This document shows positions 44,429-53,384 of a stretch of 64,000 nucleotides of DNA, one piece after another (within the stretch, counting starts at the first letter, position 1; the number at the start of each line of letters is the position of its first letter). A program made the translations under genes and the position numbers. Under the pieces are notes generated by a model. It worked only from the letters and a program-made list of their open reading frames with translations, did no database searches and was not told where the DNA came from. This DNA comes from an uncultured Clostridia bacterium (GTDB lineage: Bacteria > Bacillota > Clostridia > Oscillospirales > Ruminococcaceae): assembly GCA_947627875.1 (NCBI GenBank), contig CANQXS010000003.1, positions 62,001 to 126,000 on the forward strand. Reading direction: 5' to 3'.

Positions 44429-44998
44429 TTATATGCCGAAAATAAAGTTTTTGAGCATCTGCCTGCCGTCGGGGGTCATTATGCTCTCGGGGTGGAACTG
44501 AACGCCGTAGATCGGGTACTCTTTGTGCTCCACCGCCATAATTTCGCCCTCCTCCGTTACGGCAGTTACCTTAAGGCAGTCGGGCATCGTCTCGGGAGCC
44601 GCCGCAAGGGAATGATACCTCGCGACGAGGGCTAAGTCGGGGCAGCCCGCAAAGAGCTTCGAGCCGGTGTCGAGCCTGACCTTCGACTGTTTGCCGTGCA
44701 TAAGCCGCTTGGCGTAGGTGACCGTTGCGCCGTAGGCGAGGCAGATAGCCTGATGCCCGAGGCATACGCCGAGAGTCGGGATCTTCTTCGATACCGTTGC
44801 CGCGACTTCGGCGGTAACCCCCGCGTCCTCGGGGCGGCCCGGTCCGGGCGAGAGGATTATCCGCGAGGGCTTGAGCGCCTCGATTTCCGGAACGGTAAGC
44901 TCGTCGTTTCTTATAACCCTGATGTCGGGCGAGAGCTCGCCGACGAGCTGGTAGAGGTTATAAGAAAAGCTGTCGTAATTGTCTATAAGAAGTATCAT
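44429..44998 (-). CDS. trpG: Anthranilate synthase glutamine amidotransferase subunit
   Basis: 189 residues. Class I amidotransferase: Cys79 in [10 protein letters not shown] and His/Glu in [10 protein letters not shown] complete the triad; [13 protein letters not shown] forms the oxyanion loop. Supplies ammonia to TrpE. The related PabA cannot be excluded by fold, but its place after trpE (4-bp overlap) settles the main role. Confidence 0.94.
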   Translation of the reverse strand: MILLIDNYDSFSYNLYQLVGELSPDIRVIRNDELTVPEIEALKPSRIILSPGPGRPEDAGVTAEVAATVSKKIPTLGVCLGHQAICLAYGATVTYAKRLMHGKQSKVRLDTGSKLFAGCPDLALVARYHSLAAAPETMPDCLKVTAVTEEGEIMAVEHKEYPIYGVQFHPESIMTPDGRQMLKNFIFGI

Positions 44999-46470
44999 AA
45001 GCTCACCCCCTCAGCCTGTTTAAGCGCGCTCAGGACCGCCGCCGCCTTGTTGAGGCATTCCTCGAATTCCTTTTCGGGGACCGAATCGGCGACTATCCCC
45101 GCGCCCGAGCGGACGAACACTCTGCCGTTTTTCTTGTAGGCTATTCTTATCGCGATGCAGGTGTCGAGATTTCCCGCAAAGTCGATATATCCTATCGCGC
45201 CGCCGTAGATACCGCGCTTGTTGTTCTCAAGCTCGCCTATGAGCCGGCAGGCTCTTATCTTCGGGGCGCCCGAGAGCGTTCCCGCAGGGAGAACCGCGCC
45301 CACGGCGTCGAGAGCGTCGAATTTATCGGAATCTATCTCACCGCGGACCGTCGAGCCGATATGCATAACGTGGGAGTAGCGCTCGATAGAGTGGTATTTT
45401 TCGACCTTGACCGTACCGAAGCGGCTTATCTTTCCGAGGTCGTTTCTGCCGAGGTCTACGAGCATATTGTGCTCGGCGAGCTCTTTTTCGTCGGCTAAAA
45501 GCTCGCGCTCGAGCTCGCGGTCCTCTCTCTCGGTTTTACCGCGCGGGCGGGTCCCGGCGAGCGGGAAGGTGTGAAGTATCCCGCCCTCGAGCTTGACGAG
45601 TGTTTCGGGCGAAGCCCCCGCGACCTCTACGTCGGTCCCGCAGAGATAGAACATATAGGGCGAGGGGTTTATCGTCCGCAGAATTCTGTAGGTATTCAGC
45701 AGGCTGCCCTCGAATTCCGCGCTGAGGCGGTTTGAAAGGACGATCTGAAATATATCGCCCTCGCGGATATACCGCTTCGCCCTCTCGACCATCGAGCAGT
45801 AGGCTTCGCGTTCAAAGAGCGGCTTTACCTCGCCCTTAAGCTTTCCTCCGCTTTCGGCGGGGATATTCCCCCGCTTCGAGAACAGAAGCCGCGAAAGCTC
45901 CGAGAGCTCTTTAGAAGCGGCTTTATAGCCCTCCTCGGGATCGTCGAGGGGGATATTTGCTATAAGGATCAGCTTCTGGCGGAAGTTGTCGAAGGCTATT
46001 ACCTTGTCGAAGAGCATTAAATCGAGGTCTCTGAAATCCTCCTCGTCGTTTACGTCAACATGCGCCGCGGGCTCTACATCGCCGAAGTAATCGTAGGCGA
46101 AATACCCTACAAGCCCTCCCGTAAACGGCGGGAGCCCTTCTATTTTCGGACTCTTATGCTCGGCGAGGATATCCCTTATGTATTTTGCGGGGTCGGCGGT
46201 TTTGACCTTCAGGCTGCCCGCGCTGAAAACGCCCTTTGAATATGTGAGCTCAAGCTTAGGTTCGAAGCCGAGGAAGGTGTAGCGCCCCCATCGCTCCTTG
46301 CCCTCTATTGATTCGAGCAGATAGCAATGGCTCGAAACGGATTTGAGTATCCGAAGGACCTCTATCGGCGTAAAGCTGTCTGAAAGAAGCTCGAGCGAGA
46401 GAGGGCAGAGACGGTATTTGCCCTCGGATGCGATTTTTTTGACGGTCTCTAAAGACGGTGAAAAGTTCAT
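44995..46470 (-). CDS. trpE: Anthranilate synthase component I
   Basis: 491 residues. ATG 46470 is chosen since [20 protein letters not shown] aligns with TrpE N termini and GGGGTG lies upstream. The feedback-inhibition site includes LLES in the [11 protein letters not shown] stretch. The catalytic part has [35 protein letters not shown] and [11 protein letters not shown]. Makes anthranilate from chorismate. First gene of trpEGDCFBA, directly after a T-box leader. Confidence 0.95.
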   Translation of the reverse strand: MNFSPSLETVKKIASEGKYRLCPLSLELLSDSFTPIEVLRILKSVSSHCYLLESIEGKERWGRYTFLGFEPKLELTYSKGVFSAGSLKVKTADPAKYIRDILAEHKSPKIEGLPPFTGGLVGYFAYDYFGDVEPAAHVDVNDEEDFRDLDLMLFDKVIAFDNFRQKLILIANIPLDDPEEGYKAASKELSELSRLLFSKRGNIPAESGGKLKGEVKPLFEREAYCSMVERAKRYIREGDIFQIVLSNRLSAEFEGSLLNTYRILRTINPSPYMFYLCGTDVEVAGASPETLVKLEGGILHTFPLAGTRPRGKTEREDRELERELLADEKELAEHNMLVDLGRNDLGKISRFGTVKVEKYHSIERYSHVMHIGSTVRGEIDSDKFDALDAVGAVLPAGTLSGAPKIRACRLIGELENNKRGIYGGAIGYIDFAGNLDTCIAIRIAYKKNGRVFVRSGAGIVADSVPEKEFEECLNKAAAVLSALKQAEGVSL

Positions 46471-46500
46471 AGACACACCCCGTATTTCTTTATAATATAT

Positions 46501-46785
46501 AAAAAGCGCCCCGGACAGAAAGAACTCTGTCAAGGACGAACAGCAATAAACTATCCGCGTTGCCACCTTGATTCGCCTTAATAGGCGCGCTCTGCGGAGT
46601 ACGCTTTTAAAAAAGTTATACTCCCGGCAACTGACGTATGCCCACACGTTGCAGAATACTCGGGCTTCCCCTTTGACTGCACCCTCGGCGGACCATTTGA
46701 CGAACAGCTTCAGACCCGGCTCTCAGCTTCCCGGGCTCTCTGTGCCGGCTTATTCGCCTTTACTCCCGCTTCAACGGTTTACACC
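46501..46785 (-). ncRNA. T-box leader of the trp operon
   Basis: On the minus strand the T-box AAGGTGGCAACGCGG (46555-46569) is followed by a terminator (13-bp stem between 46506 and 46538) and TTTTTATA. Upstream, AGAGAGCCCGGGAAGCTG resembles the stem I distal part. A UGG triplet (46693-46695) stands at the specifier position, just before CGCC that pairs with GGCG at the base of stem I. Uncharged tRNA-Trp would stabilise the antiterminator and let trp transcription proceed. Confidence 0.9.
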
Positions 46786-46788
46786 GAA

Positions 46789-46817
46789 ATTATACACCGC
46801 CGTTTTTGTTTTGTCAA
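46789..46817 (-). promoter_or_regulatory. Consensus promoter of the trp operon
   Basis: On the minus strand TTGACA (46812-46817), a 17-bp spacer and TATAAT (46789-46794), immediately before the T-box leader. Confidence 0.92.
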
Positions 46818-46839
46818 GCGGTTTTGAAAATTTTTTGCC

Positions 46840-46874
46840 AAAAGATGAAATGCCTCCGGTTTTAAGCCGGAGGC
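46840..46874 (-). terminator. Terminator of acpP
   Basis: A perfect 8-bp stem (46852-46859 with 46867-46874) with an AT-rich tail on the minus strand. Confidence 0.7.
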
Positions 46875-46880
46875 GGGGTT

Positions 46881-47108
46881 TTACTGATTGTCTTCGATGA
46901 ATTTTACCAGATCGGCAACAGTGCTGATGCTTTCCAGAGCGTCATCCGGAAATTCAACGCCGAACTCGTCCTCGATAGACATTGAGATATCGACGAGGTC
47001 AAGCGAATCCGCGCCGAAATCATCAGCGAGATTCGACTCATAGGTTATACCGTCGGCGTCGATATCGAGCTGATCGGCGATGATCTTCTTTACCTTTTCA
47101 AATACCAT
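46881..47108 (-). CDS. acpP: Acyl carrier protein
   Basis: 75 residues. The phosphopantetheine serine is Ser35 in DDFGADSLDLVD; the strongly acidic helix II (SMSIEDEFGVEFPDD) is typical. Carries acyl chains in fatty-acid synthesis. It stands alone here, not next to fab genes, so it could instead serve a dedicated pathway, but the sequence is that of a general ACP. Confidence 0.92.
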   Translation of the reverse strand: MVFEKVKKIIADQLDIDADGITYESNLADDFGADSLDLVDISMSIEDEFGVEFPDDALESISTVADLVKFIEDNQ

Positions 47109-47198
47109 TACTAAAACCTCCTGTCAAGCTGATGTCGTATGTCATTACTAATAGTGTAGCGTGAGAAAGGCGATTTGTCAATAGTGTTTTTGAAATTT

Positions 47199-48044
47199 TC
47201 AGGACGTCAGCCCGATGATCTCCTCTAAATCGAGCCCGGGGTGGAGCGCAAGGTTGAGCGCCGAGGATATAAGCTGCGCCGAACAGCTTATCAGCTTGTC
47301 TACCGAGCGGGGAGTTACCATAAGCGGCTCGCCGCCCTGCCTTTCGGCGCCGAGATCGGCTATAGTAGGCACTCCGACGGCTATGCAGGGGACCCCGAGA
47401 GTGGCTTTTGAGAGCTCTTTTCTCGAATTGAGAACGCCGCTTCCGGGGGAGATCCCCGAATCGGTGAGCTGAACGGTTTTGCCTAAGTGCGAGAGCTCTG
47501 AGCAGGCGAGTGCGTCGACTGCGACTACGAGCGACGGCTTTACCGACTCGCAGACCGATTTTATCAGCTCGCCGGCTTCTATCCCCGTCTGACCCATTAC
47601 CCCCGGGGCGAAGGCGCATACCTCACCGAGGTCGCTGCTGTAGAGCGAGGGAGCGTTGGTTTTGATGTGGCGGGTCGAAAAGATATGGGATATCACCCTC
47701 GGACCGAGGCTGTCGGGGGTTATGGCTTCGTTCCCGAGCCCGACGACGAGAACGCTCCCGCGGGCTTTCATAAGCGAGCGGAGCTCGTCTGCCAAGTCCG
47801 CCGCGCTCTGCTCAAAATTCTGCGGGCGCATATCGAGGCGGCTGCCGGTCTCGAGGGTTATATAGCGCCCCTTCGGCTTCTCGATTTTCTTCGCGGCGGA
47901 GTCTGAGGTCACCGAAACGTCGGTTATCTCGAAGCAGGAGGTTTTCTTTGTGCTTACGGCGATCCCCTCGGGGAGGGGAGCCTCGGTCCGGATGGTTTCG
48001 GCGCGCTCGAGCGCAAGATCCGTTCTTTTGTAGGTATCCGACAT
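47199..48044 (-). CDS. gpr: Germination protease GPR
   Basis: 281 residues, shorter than the Bacillus zymogen (about 370). The opening YKRTDLALERAE and the core VVGLGNEAITPDSLGPRVIS, then LYSSDLGEVCAFAPGVMGQTGIE, define the A25 family. Degrades the small acid-soluble proteins that coat spore DNA once germination starts. Made in the forespore under sigma-G in Bacillus; no clear promoter was picked here. Further proof of a spore-forming host. Confidence 0.94.
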   Translation of the reverse strand: MSDTYKRTDLALERAETIRTEAPLPEGIAVSTKKTSCFEITDVSVTSDSAAKKIEKPKGRYITLETGSRLDMRPQNFEQSAADLADELRSLMKARGSVLVVGLGNEAITPDSLGPRVISHIFSTRHIKTNAPSLYSSDLGEVCAFAPGVMGQTGIEAGELIKSVCESVKPSLVVAVDALACSELSHLGKTVQLTDSGISPGSGVLNSRKELSKATLGVPCIAVGVPTIADLGAERQGGEPLMVTPRSVDKLISCSAQLISSALNLALHPGLDLEEIIGLTS

Positions 48045-48105
48045 AAAATACGTCCTTTCGCATCAAAAATTTTCCTGAATAGGGAGAAAAATTTTAAAAA
48101 AGGTA

Positions 48106-48134
48106 TTGCTTTTTTTGAAAAGTGATGATATATT
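48106..48134 (+). promoter_or_regulatory. Promoter of rpsT
   Basis: TTGCTT (48106-48111), 17 bp and TATATT (48129-48134). A leader of about 125 nt with short dyads (such as CCCCGAGGTCGGGG, about 48231-48244) follows and may allow S20 feedback. Confidence 0.6.
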
Positions 48135-48267
48135 TATTGTTGATACTTGTTGAATAAGTAAGGAGTCATTAACCTTTTGCATTTTCTCTCAGTCATGCAA
48201 GTAGCTTATCCAAATAAGTGCATTTCATACCCCGAGGTCGGGGCGCTAAGACGAAGGAGGTGTCTTA

Positions 48268-48513
48268 ATGGCAAACATTAAGTCTGCAAAGAAAAGAGTA
48301 GAGGTCATCAAGACCAAAACACTCAGGAACAAAATGGTTAAAAGCTCGCTGAAGACCGCCGTAAAGAAGGCGGAGAACGCCGACGCCGCTTCGAAGGAAG
48401 CCGCCGTCAGAGCAGCTATCAAGAAGGTAGATCAGGCTTGCGCCAAGGGTATTCTTCATAAGAACACCGCGGCGAGGAAAAAGTCGCAGCTCGCTAAGAA
48501 GCTCAACGGCTGA
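48268..48513 (+). CDS. rpsT: 30S ribosomal protein S20
   Basis: 81 residues, very basic, [20 protein letters not shown], with the closing [17 protein letters not shown] that marks S20. Binds 16S rRNA early in assembly. Excellent ribosome site GGAGGTG. Single gene between its promoter and terminator. Confidence 0.96.
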   Translation: MANIKSAKKRVEVIKTKTLRNKMVKSSLKTAVKKAENADAASKEAAVRAAIKKVDQACAKGILHKNTAARKKSQLAKKLNG

Positions 48514-48520
48514 TTTTAAA

Positions 48521-48560
48521 GGGGCTCCGTCGGGAGATTTTCCCGGCGGGGTATTTTTTC
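48521..48560 (+). terminator. Terminator of rpsT
   Basis: A 9-bp stem with one G-U pair (48527-48535 with 48541-48549) followed by TATTTTTTC. Confidence 0.85.
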
Positions 48561-48624
48561 GCGGGCTCAGACGACAATAATTCTGCGCGCCGCGACAGAT
48601 CCTGTTGAGAAAGGACGAAAAAAT

Positions 48625-49152
48625 ATGAAAAAATTTCTTACTGCGGCAGTTGCAGCAGCGATGATCCTCGCGCTTACGGCTTGCGGTCCCGAGGGAGGAA
48701 CCGAGCCCGAAACGACTCAGGATACCACCGCAGCCGCTCTAACGGTAAGCCTTCCCGAAACCGAGCCGGAGGCAACGACCCCCGCGCCCGAATCCGAGGC
48801 TCCTGCCGAAACCACCGCGGAACCCGCCGTTACCGAAGCTCAGGCTACTGCTGCCGAGGTCGTGACCACTGCCGAGGCGACCACCACCGAAGCCCCCGCG
48901 CAGGCAACGACTGCAAAGACCGAAGCCACCACCAAGGCGACCACTGCCGCCACTACCAAGGCTCCCGAAAAGACCACCGCCAAGGAGACTACCGAAGCAA
49001 CAAAGGCTCCTGAGCCCGATGTCACCGACGAAAGCATCGTCGAGGGCGAAGGCGAGACCGAAGACCTCGGCGAATGGGAGGATATCCCGAATCTCGACGA
49101 ATACCTTGCGGGTCTCGGAATCGAAACCGGCGGGCTTGACGGCGGAGAATAA
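48625..49152 (+). CDS. Threonine-rich lipoprotein
   Basis: 175 residues with a lipoprotein signal peptide ending in the lipobox LTAC (Cys20). Residues 25-130 are low-complexity Thr/Ala/Glu/Pro with many TT-x2 blocks (TTKATTAATTKAPEKTTAKE). The last 45 residues are strongly acidic (EGEGETEDLGEWEDI). It looks like a surface spacer or an O-glycosylated stalk; there is no catalytic domain. Confidence 0.75.
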   Translation: MKKFLTAAVAAAMILALTACGPEGGTEPETTQDTTAAALTVSLPETEPEATTPAPESEAPAETTAEPAVTEAQATAAEVVTTAEATTTEAPAQATTAKTEATTKATTAATTKAPEKTTAKETTEATKAPEPDVTDESIVEGEGETEDLGEWEDIPNLDEYLAGLGIETGGLDGGE

Positions 49153-49165
49153 CGCATCATAACAA

Positions 49166-49200
49166 AAAGCTCTCTCCTATTCGGAGGGAGCTTAATTTTT
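49166..49200. terminator. Terminator between the lipoprotein and S41 genes
   Basis: A stem of about 12 bp between 49167 and 49192 (AAGCTCTCTCC with GGAGGGAGCTT) is followed by AATTTTTTG. It serves the plus strand and possibly the convergent gene. Confidence 0.75.
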
Positions 49201-49212
49201 TGCGTTATTGTA

Positions 49213-50415
49213 TTATCCTATAGGTATTTGGCTTGTCAGTACCTCTATCGCGCGCTTGAGCGCCGGGTCGGTGGTTTCGTCAAGGGCGGCGAGCTCCTCG
49301 TCGGTGTCGTCAAAGGTGGCGGGGGCTTCGTAGTCGGGCTTTATGCCTACGCCCTCTATTGCGATGTTTTCTGAGCTGAGCGTTGAAATGGGGAGGATTA
49401 TCGCGGTGCCGTCGTAGAGCGGGTACGACTCGAACAGGTTCCCTTCGCCCGCGGTGCTCACCCCGACGGTAGAAGCCGCGAGCCGGTCTTTTAAGACCGC
49501 CGCCATAAGCTCGGCGGGTCCTTCGGTGCGGGAATTAACTATCACGCAGAGCGGAATATCCGCTTCGCGCGAGCCCGAGGCGGTGTCGTAAACCGTGACC
49601 GTTCCGTCGCGGCTCTCGTTCATAGCAACCGTTGTTCCCGCAGGCAGCAAAGCCCCGAGGATATTTACCGCAGGGTCGAAAAGCTGACCGCTGTTGTTGC
49701 GCAGGTCGATAAGAAGCCCTGTGATGTCCTGAGAGCGGAGCATCGAATACGCCGCTATAAACTGCTGATAGGTCTTTTCGTTGAATTCGGTGACCTTAAT
49801 ATATCCGAGAGAGCCGTATGTCGCCGTCCTTACGGTCGCCACGGTCATCTGTATCGTAGAGACGACAGCCGAGCGGTCTACTCCGGCGGTCCTCAGCGTA
49901 AGCTCAAGCTGAGTTCCCACGGCGCTCCTCAAAAGCTCGGTCGCTTCGGAATAGCCTATATCGAGCGCGCTCTGACCGTTTATTTCAACAATGCTGTCTC
50001 CGACCGATATCCCCGCAGTAGCGGCGGGGCTGTTTGCAAGGACCTCGGTGACCGTCGGGTATCCGCCGTCCTCCTTGGTATAAACCCCTATGCCGAGGTG
50101 GGTGCCGCTCAAATGCTCGCGGTAAAGGGTGTATTCCTGTGCGGTCATATAGCGGGCGTCGGCGTTGTCGAGAATAGAGATATATCCGTTGGCGAGAGCC
50201 TCGATAAGCTTGTCTTCGTCGATGGTGCCGTCGTAATATGCGCGGACGTATGCGTCGATCTGCTCTAACTTCTGATACATCTCGGCGCGCTGCTGAACGT
50301 CGGGTATAAGGCTGTTGTAAATGCCCATTGAGTAGCTCGTCGAGATGATAAAGGTTATCGCGGCGGCGATCGCCATAAGAGCGATCGTAAGTCCGAGCGG
50401 GATTTTCCGGTTCAT
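49213..50415 (-). CDS. CtpA-like S41-family protein lacking the catalytic Ser-Lys dyad
   Basis: 400 residues: N-terminal membrane anchor (about 7-30), PDZ domain (about 105-185, LGIGVYTKEDGGYPTVTEVL) and a tail-specific-protease core (YIKVTEFNEKTYQQF, GLLIDLRNNSGQLFD). At the nucleophile position, where the family reads SASASE, this protein reads TEGPAE (Gly299). The lysine of the GKG motif is Glu324 (AGEG). It is therefore probably an inactive scaffold. It lies next to the M23-FtsX-FtsE genes, 10 bp after the M23 gene, where Bacillus keeps CtpB. Confidence 0.85.
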   Translation of the reverse strand: MNRKIPLGLTIALMAIAAAITFIISTSYSMGIYNSLIPDVQQRAEMYQKLEQIDAYVRAYYDGTIDEDKLIEALANGYISILDNADARYMTAQEYTLYREHLSGTHLGIGVYTKEDGGYPTVTEVLANSPAATAGISVGDSIVEINGQSALDIGYSEATELLRSAVGTQLELTLRTAGVDRSAVVSTIQMTVATVRTATYGSLGYIKVTEFNEKTYQQFIAAYSMLRSQDITGLLIDLRNNSGQLFDPAVNILGALLPAGTTVAMNESRDGTVTVYDTASGSREADIPLCVIVNSRTEGPAELMAAVLKDRLAASTVGVSTAGEGNLFESYPLYDGTAIILPISTLSSENIAIEGVGIKPDYEAPATFDDTDEELAALDETTDPALKRAIEVLTSQIPIG

Positions 50416-50425
50416 ACTGATTTCC

Positions 50426-51736
50426 TTACTTTACGATGAGATTTACTTTCGAACCCTGCGGGTCAACTCTGTCGCCGTCGATACGGGTCTCAAAGTGGAG
50501 GTGCCAGCCGGTCGAGTCGCCGGTAGAGCCGACGTATCCCAGAACGTCGCCGGTCGAGACCTTCTGCCCGACCTTGACTATTATCTTTTCGGCGTGACCG
50601 TAAACGGTGGTATATCCGCCGCCGTGGTCGATTATGCAGTAGTTTCCGAAGCCGCTTCCGCAGCCGCAGGATTTTTTCTTTCCGTAGTTATGGGTGCAGG
50701 AGTTGTTTACGAATATTACCTCGCCCGAGTTGGCGGCGCATATCTCGGCGCCGTGAATGCTGCCGTCGGAGATGTCTATTCCGCGGTGCATCCTTCCCGA
50801 ACGCATCCCGTATTTGGATGTTATGGTGTAGTGACCGGGGCAGGGCCAGAGGAAGGTCCCTTCGGGCAGGTCGCCCATATACTGCGCGCGTGAAGCCTTG
50901 CGGATTATATCCTGAATTTCCTTCTCGAGCTTGTCCGCCTCTTTGTCGAGGGCTTCCTTGTCGTCCTCATAGGCGTCTTCCTTGTCTTTAAGAGCCGCAA
51001 TAGCCTTTTTCGACTGCGATAAAAGGTCCTGAAGCTCAACGAGCTTGTCGTTCCACTGAGCCTGAAGGTCTTCCTGTTCCGTTTTCTTGCCCTCGGTTAT
51101 TTCAACGGTCTCTTCGAGCGCGGCGACTTCGTTTTCGAGTTCGAGCTTGTCGGCTTCATATTCCGCCGCGGTGTCGAGCATCGACTGAATGAGCTGTGCG
51201 TCGTTTTTGGAGACGCGCTTGACGAGCTCTATTTTCATCAGCATATCGAAGAAATCGGTCGAGCCGAGGACTATCGACGCAACGGAATCGTTTCCGCTGA
51301 GATAGATGGCTCTTAAGCGCTTGCCGTAGAGCTCGGTGTTTTCCTCTATCTCCTGTTCCTTAGCCTCGATTTTTAAGGACTGTATCTCGATCTCGCCCTC
51401 AAGAGCCGCAATTTCGTCTTCGAGCGATTCTATCTGAGAGGTGTAGTCGCTTATGAGGTCGACAAGGGTGCGGATATATTCCTCGGTGGCTTCGATCTGC
51501 TCGTCGATGGCTTCCTGGTTTTCCTTTTCCTTTGCGATGTCGTCCTTGGTGCTCTTTATTTTCTTGTCGATCTCTTTCTGCTCAGCCTCTATTTCCTTGA
51601 GGCGCTGTTCGAGCTCGGACTGCGTTGAAGCCTCGGTCACGGTAAGACTCGAGGCTGAATACGACGCAAAGCTTATGACCACCGCCAGAGCGGTGACGAC
51701 AGTGAATATTTTCCTGAATAAAACGCGGTGTTTCAA
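50426..51736 (-). CDS. Murein hydrolase or activator: coiled coil plus M23 (LytM) domain
   Basis: 436 residues: signal peptide (about 1-36), a long coiled coil (about 37-285) and a C-terminal M23 domain. Zinc ligands are kept: HRGID (about 331-335) and HLHF (His412, His414), so it may cut peptidoglycan itself. A cysteine-containing insert, CTHNYGKKKSCGCGSG, is unusual for this domain. EnvC- and PcsB-like partners of FtsEX have the same layout. Directly downstream of ftsX, so FtsEX very likely drives it. Confidence 0.9.
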   Translation of the reverse strand: MKHRVLFRKIFTVVTALAVVISFASYSASSLTVTEASTQSELEQRLKEIEAEQKEIDKKIKSTKDDIAKEKENQEAIDEQIEATEEYIRTLVDLISDYTSQIESLEDEIAALEGEIEIQSLKIEAKEQEIEENTELYGKRLRAIYLSGNDSVASIVLGSTDFFDMLMKIELVKRVSKNDAQLIQSMLDTAAEYEADKLELENEVAALEETVEITEGKKTEQEDLQAQWNDKLVELQDLLSQSKKAIAALKDKEDAYEDDKEALDKEADKLEKEIQDIIRKASRAQYMGDLPEGTFLWPCPGHYTITSKYGMRSGRMHRGIDISDGSIHGAEICAANSGEVIFVNNSCTHNYGKKKSCGCGSGFGNYCIIDHGGGYTTVYGHAEKIIVKVGQKVSTGDVLGYVGSTGDSTGWHLHFETRIDGDRVDPQGSKVNLIVK

Positions 51737-51766
51737 TGCCGGCTCCTTTCAACAGTCTATGACGGA

Positions 51767-52675
51767 TCAGACGTTTAAATGCTTGCGGGTGGAGACGACC
51801 GTGCCGACGGCGCTCAAAATTATGCCGAAGGCAAGATATGCGAGACCGGTTTTCAGCGCGATGCTTTCAAACGGGATTATCGCGGAGAGACCGAATATCG
51901 AGAATACGTTGGCGTCGCTCGAGAGCATTTTGAATACCTCGGTATAGGCGAACCAGGTCATTCCGAAGGCTATCCCCGCGGATACGACGCCTATTACGAG
52001 CCCCTCTACGAAGAAGGGAATCTCGATAAACGACTTCGACGCGCCGACGTATCTCATAATGCTTATCTCGCGCCTGCGGGCGTAAACGCTCGCGCGGGTG
52101 GAATTGGAGATTATAACGAAGCAGACGATTATCAGCGCGGCGGTTATCGCCGAGAAGAGTATCGCGCAGACGTTTCTTATGCCCGTCAGTATGCTTGCAA
52201 AGTCGTTCGGCGCCTGCACCGATTCCACGAACTGAAGCTGCTGTATCTGCTTTACGGTCTCGGAGAGCTCCGAAATGTCGCTCACCCTTACCCTATAAGT
52301 GTCGGGCAGGGGGTTGTTATGGATATAAGAGGCGAAATACGCCTTTTCGTCTTCTGTCATAGTCTCCTGCATATCGGCAAGCGCCTCGTCGCGGGAGTAG
52401 AAGTTTACCTCGAAAATATTCGGGTTTTGGGCGAGCTGCTCGCCCAAAAGGGTAACGTTATTGTCGGGGGTGCCGTCCAATATGACGACCATAACCTCGT
52501 TGCGCTTTTCTATTGCGCCTATCATCTGGGTTATATTGAACGAAACAAGGACGGATATTCCGACCATTATAAGCGATATCGTTATAACGCAGAGGGAAGC
52601 GAAGGAATTTACGCGGTTGAACCAAAGCCCCGCGAAGCCCTGCTTCACAAGATACTTAAAACTATTTAGCCTCAT
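51767..52675 (-). CDS. ftsX: Cell-division membrane protein FtsX
   Basis: 302 residues with four membrane helices: one at about 22-48, then the outer loop (about 55-170), then helices at about 178-200, 225-250 and 272-295. The cytoplasmic ARRREISIMRYVGASKSFIE is the FtsX signature. With FtsE it transmits ATP-driven movement to peptidoglycan hydrolases outside. Starts inside ftsE (14-bp overlap). Confidence 0.95.
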   Translation of the reverse strand: MRLNSFKYLVKQGFAGLWFNRVNSFASLCVITISLIMVGISVLVSFNITQMIGAIEKRNEVMVVILDGTPDNNVTLLGEQLAQNPNIFEVNFYSRDEALADMQETMTEDEKAYFASYIHNNPLPDTYRVRVSDISELSETVKQIQQLQFVESVQAPNDFASILTGIRNVCAILFSAITAALIIVCFVIISNSTRASVYARRREISIMRYVGASKSFIEIPFFVEGLVIGVVSAGIAFGMTWFAYTEVFKMLSSDANVFSIFGLSAIIPFESIALKTGLAYLAFGIILSAVGTVVSTRKHLNV

Positions 52676-53351
52676 CTGCGCCCCCTATGATTTCGTCGAA
52701 GACCACGGCGCCGGTGTTGATGTTGATTATGCGCCCGCCGAAATAGCGCACGAGGTCGTGCTGATGGGTGACCATAAGAACTGTGGTGCCGCACTCCTCG
52801 TTTATCGACTTTAAAAGATCGACTATCTCGAAGCTCCTTGCGGGGTCAACGTTGCCTGTGGGCTCGTCCGCTATGATGAGCTGAGGGTCGTTGACGAGGG
52901 CTCTTGCAAGAGCGACGCGCTGCTGCTCGCCGCCCGAGAGGTCGTTGGGATAGGATTTAGCCTTCTGGGTGAGCCCTACAAGGCTTATAACGTAGGGGAC
53001 TCTCGTCCTGATGTATTTAGTGGGCGCGTCGATAACTCTGAGCGCGAACGCCACATTGTCGTAAACGGTCATATTCGGAATCAGGCGGAAATCCTGAAAA
53101 ACCACGCCGATGGTTCGGCGCAGTTTCGGAATGTTTCTCTGCTTCATCGAGGAGAGGTTAAAGCCGTTTACGGTGACCTCTCCCTCGGTGGCGGTGAGCT
53201 CGCGGAGAAGCAGCTTTATAAGCGTTGACTTGCCGGCGCCGTTGGCTCCGACAACGAAGACGAATTCATCGTCTTCTATTTTAAGGTTTATGCGGCTCAA
53301 AGCCTGCTGACCGTTGGGGTATGTATATGAAACGTTGCGAAATTCAACCAT
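52662..53351 (-). CDS. ftsE: Cell-division ATP-binding protein FtsE
   Basis: 229 residues. Walker A VGANGAGKSTLIKL, signature LSGGEQQRVALARALVNDP, Walker B LIIADEPTGNVDP; FQDFRLIPNMTVYDNVAFAL is the FtsE-specific Q-loop stretch. First gene of ftsE-ftsX-M23-S41. Confidence 0.95.
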   Translation of the reverse strand: MVEFRNVSYTYPNGQQALSRINLKIEDDEFVFVVGANGAGKSTLIKLLLRELTATEGEVTVNGFNLSSMKQRNIPKLRRTIGVVFQDFRLIPNMTVYDNVAFALRVIDAPTKYIRTRVPYVISLVGLTQKAKSYPNDLSGGEQQRVALARALVNDPQLIIADEPTGNVDPARSFEIVDLLKSINEECGTTVLMVTHQHDLVRYFGGRIININTGAVVFDEIIGGADEAK

Positions 53352-53384
53352 TCGGGGTAACTGCTCCTTTCAGGCAGCAAAAAA

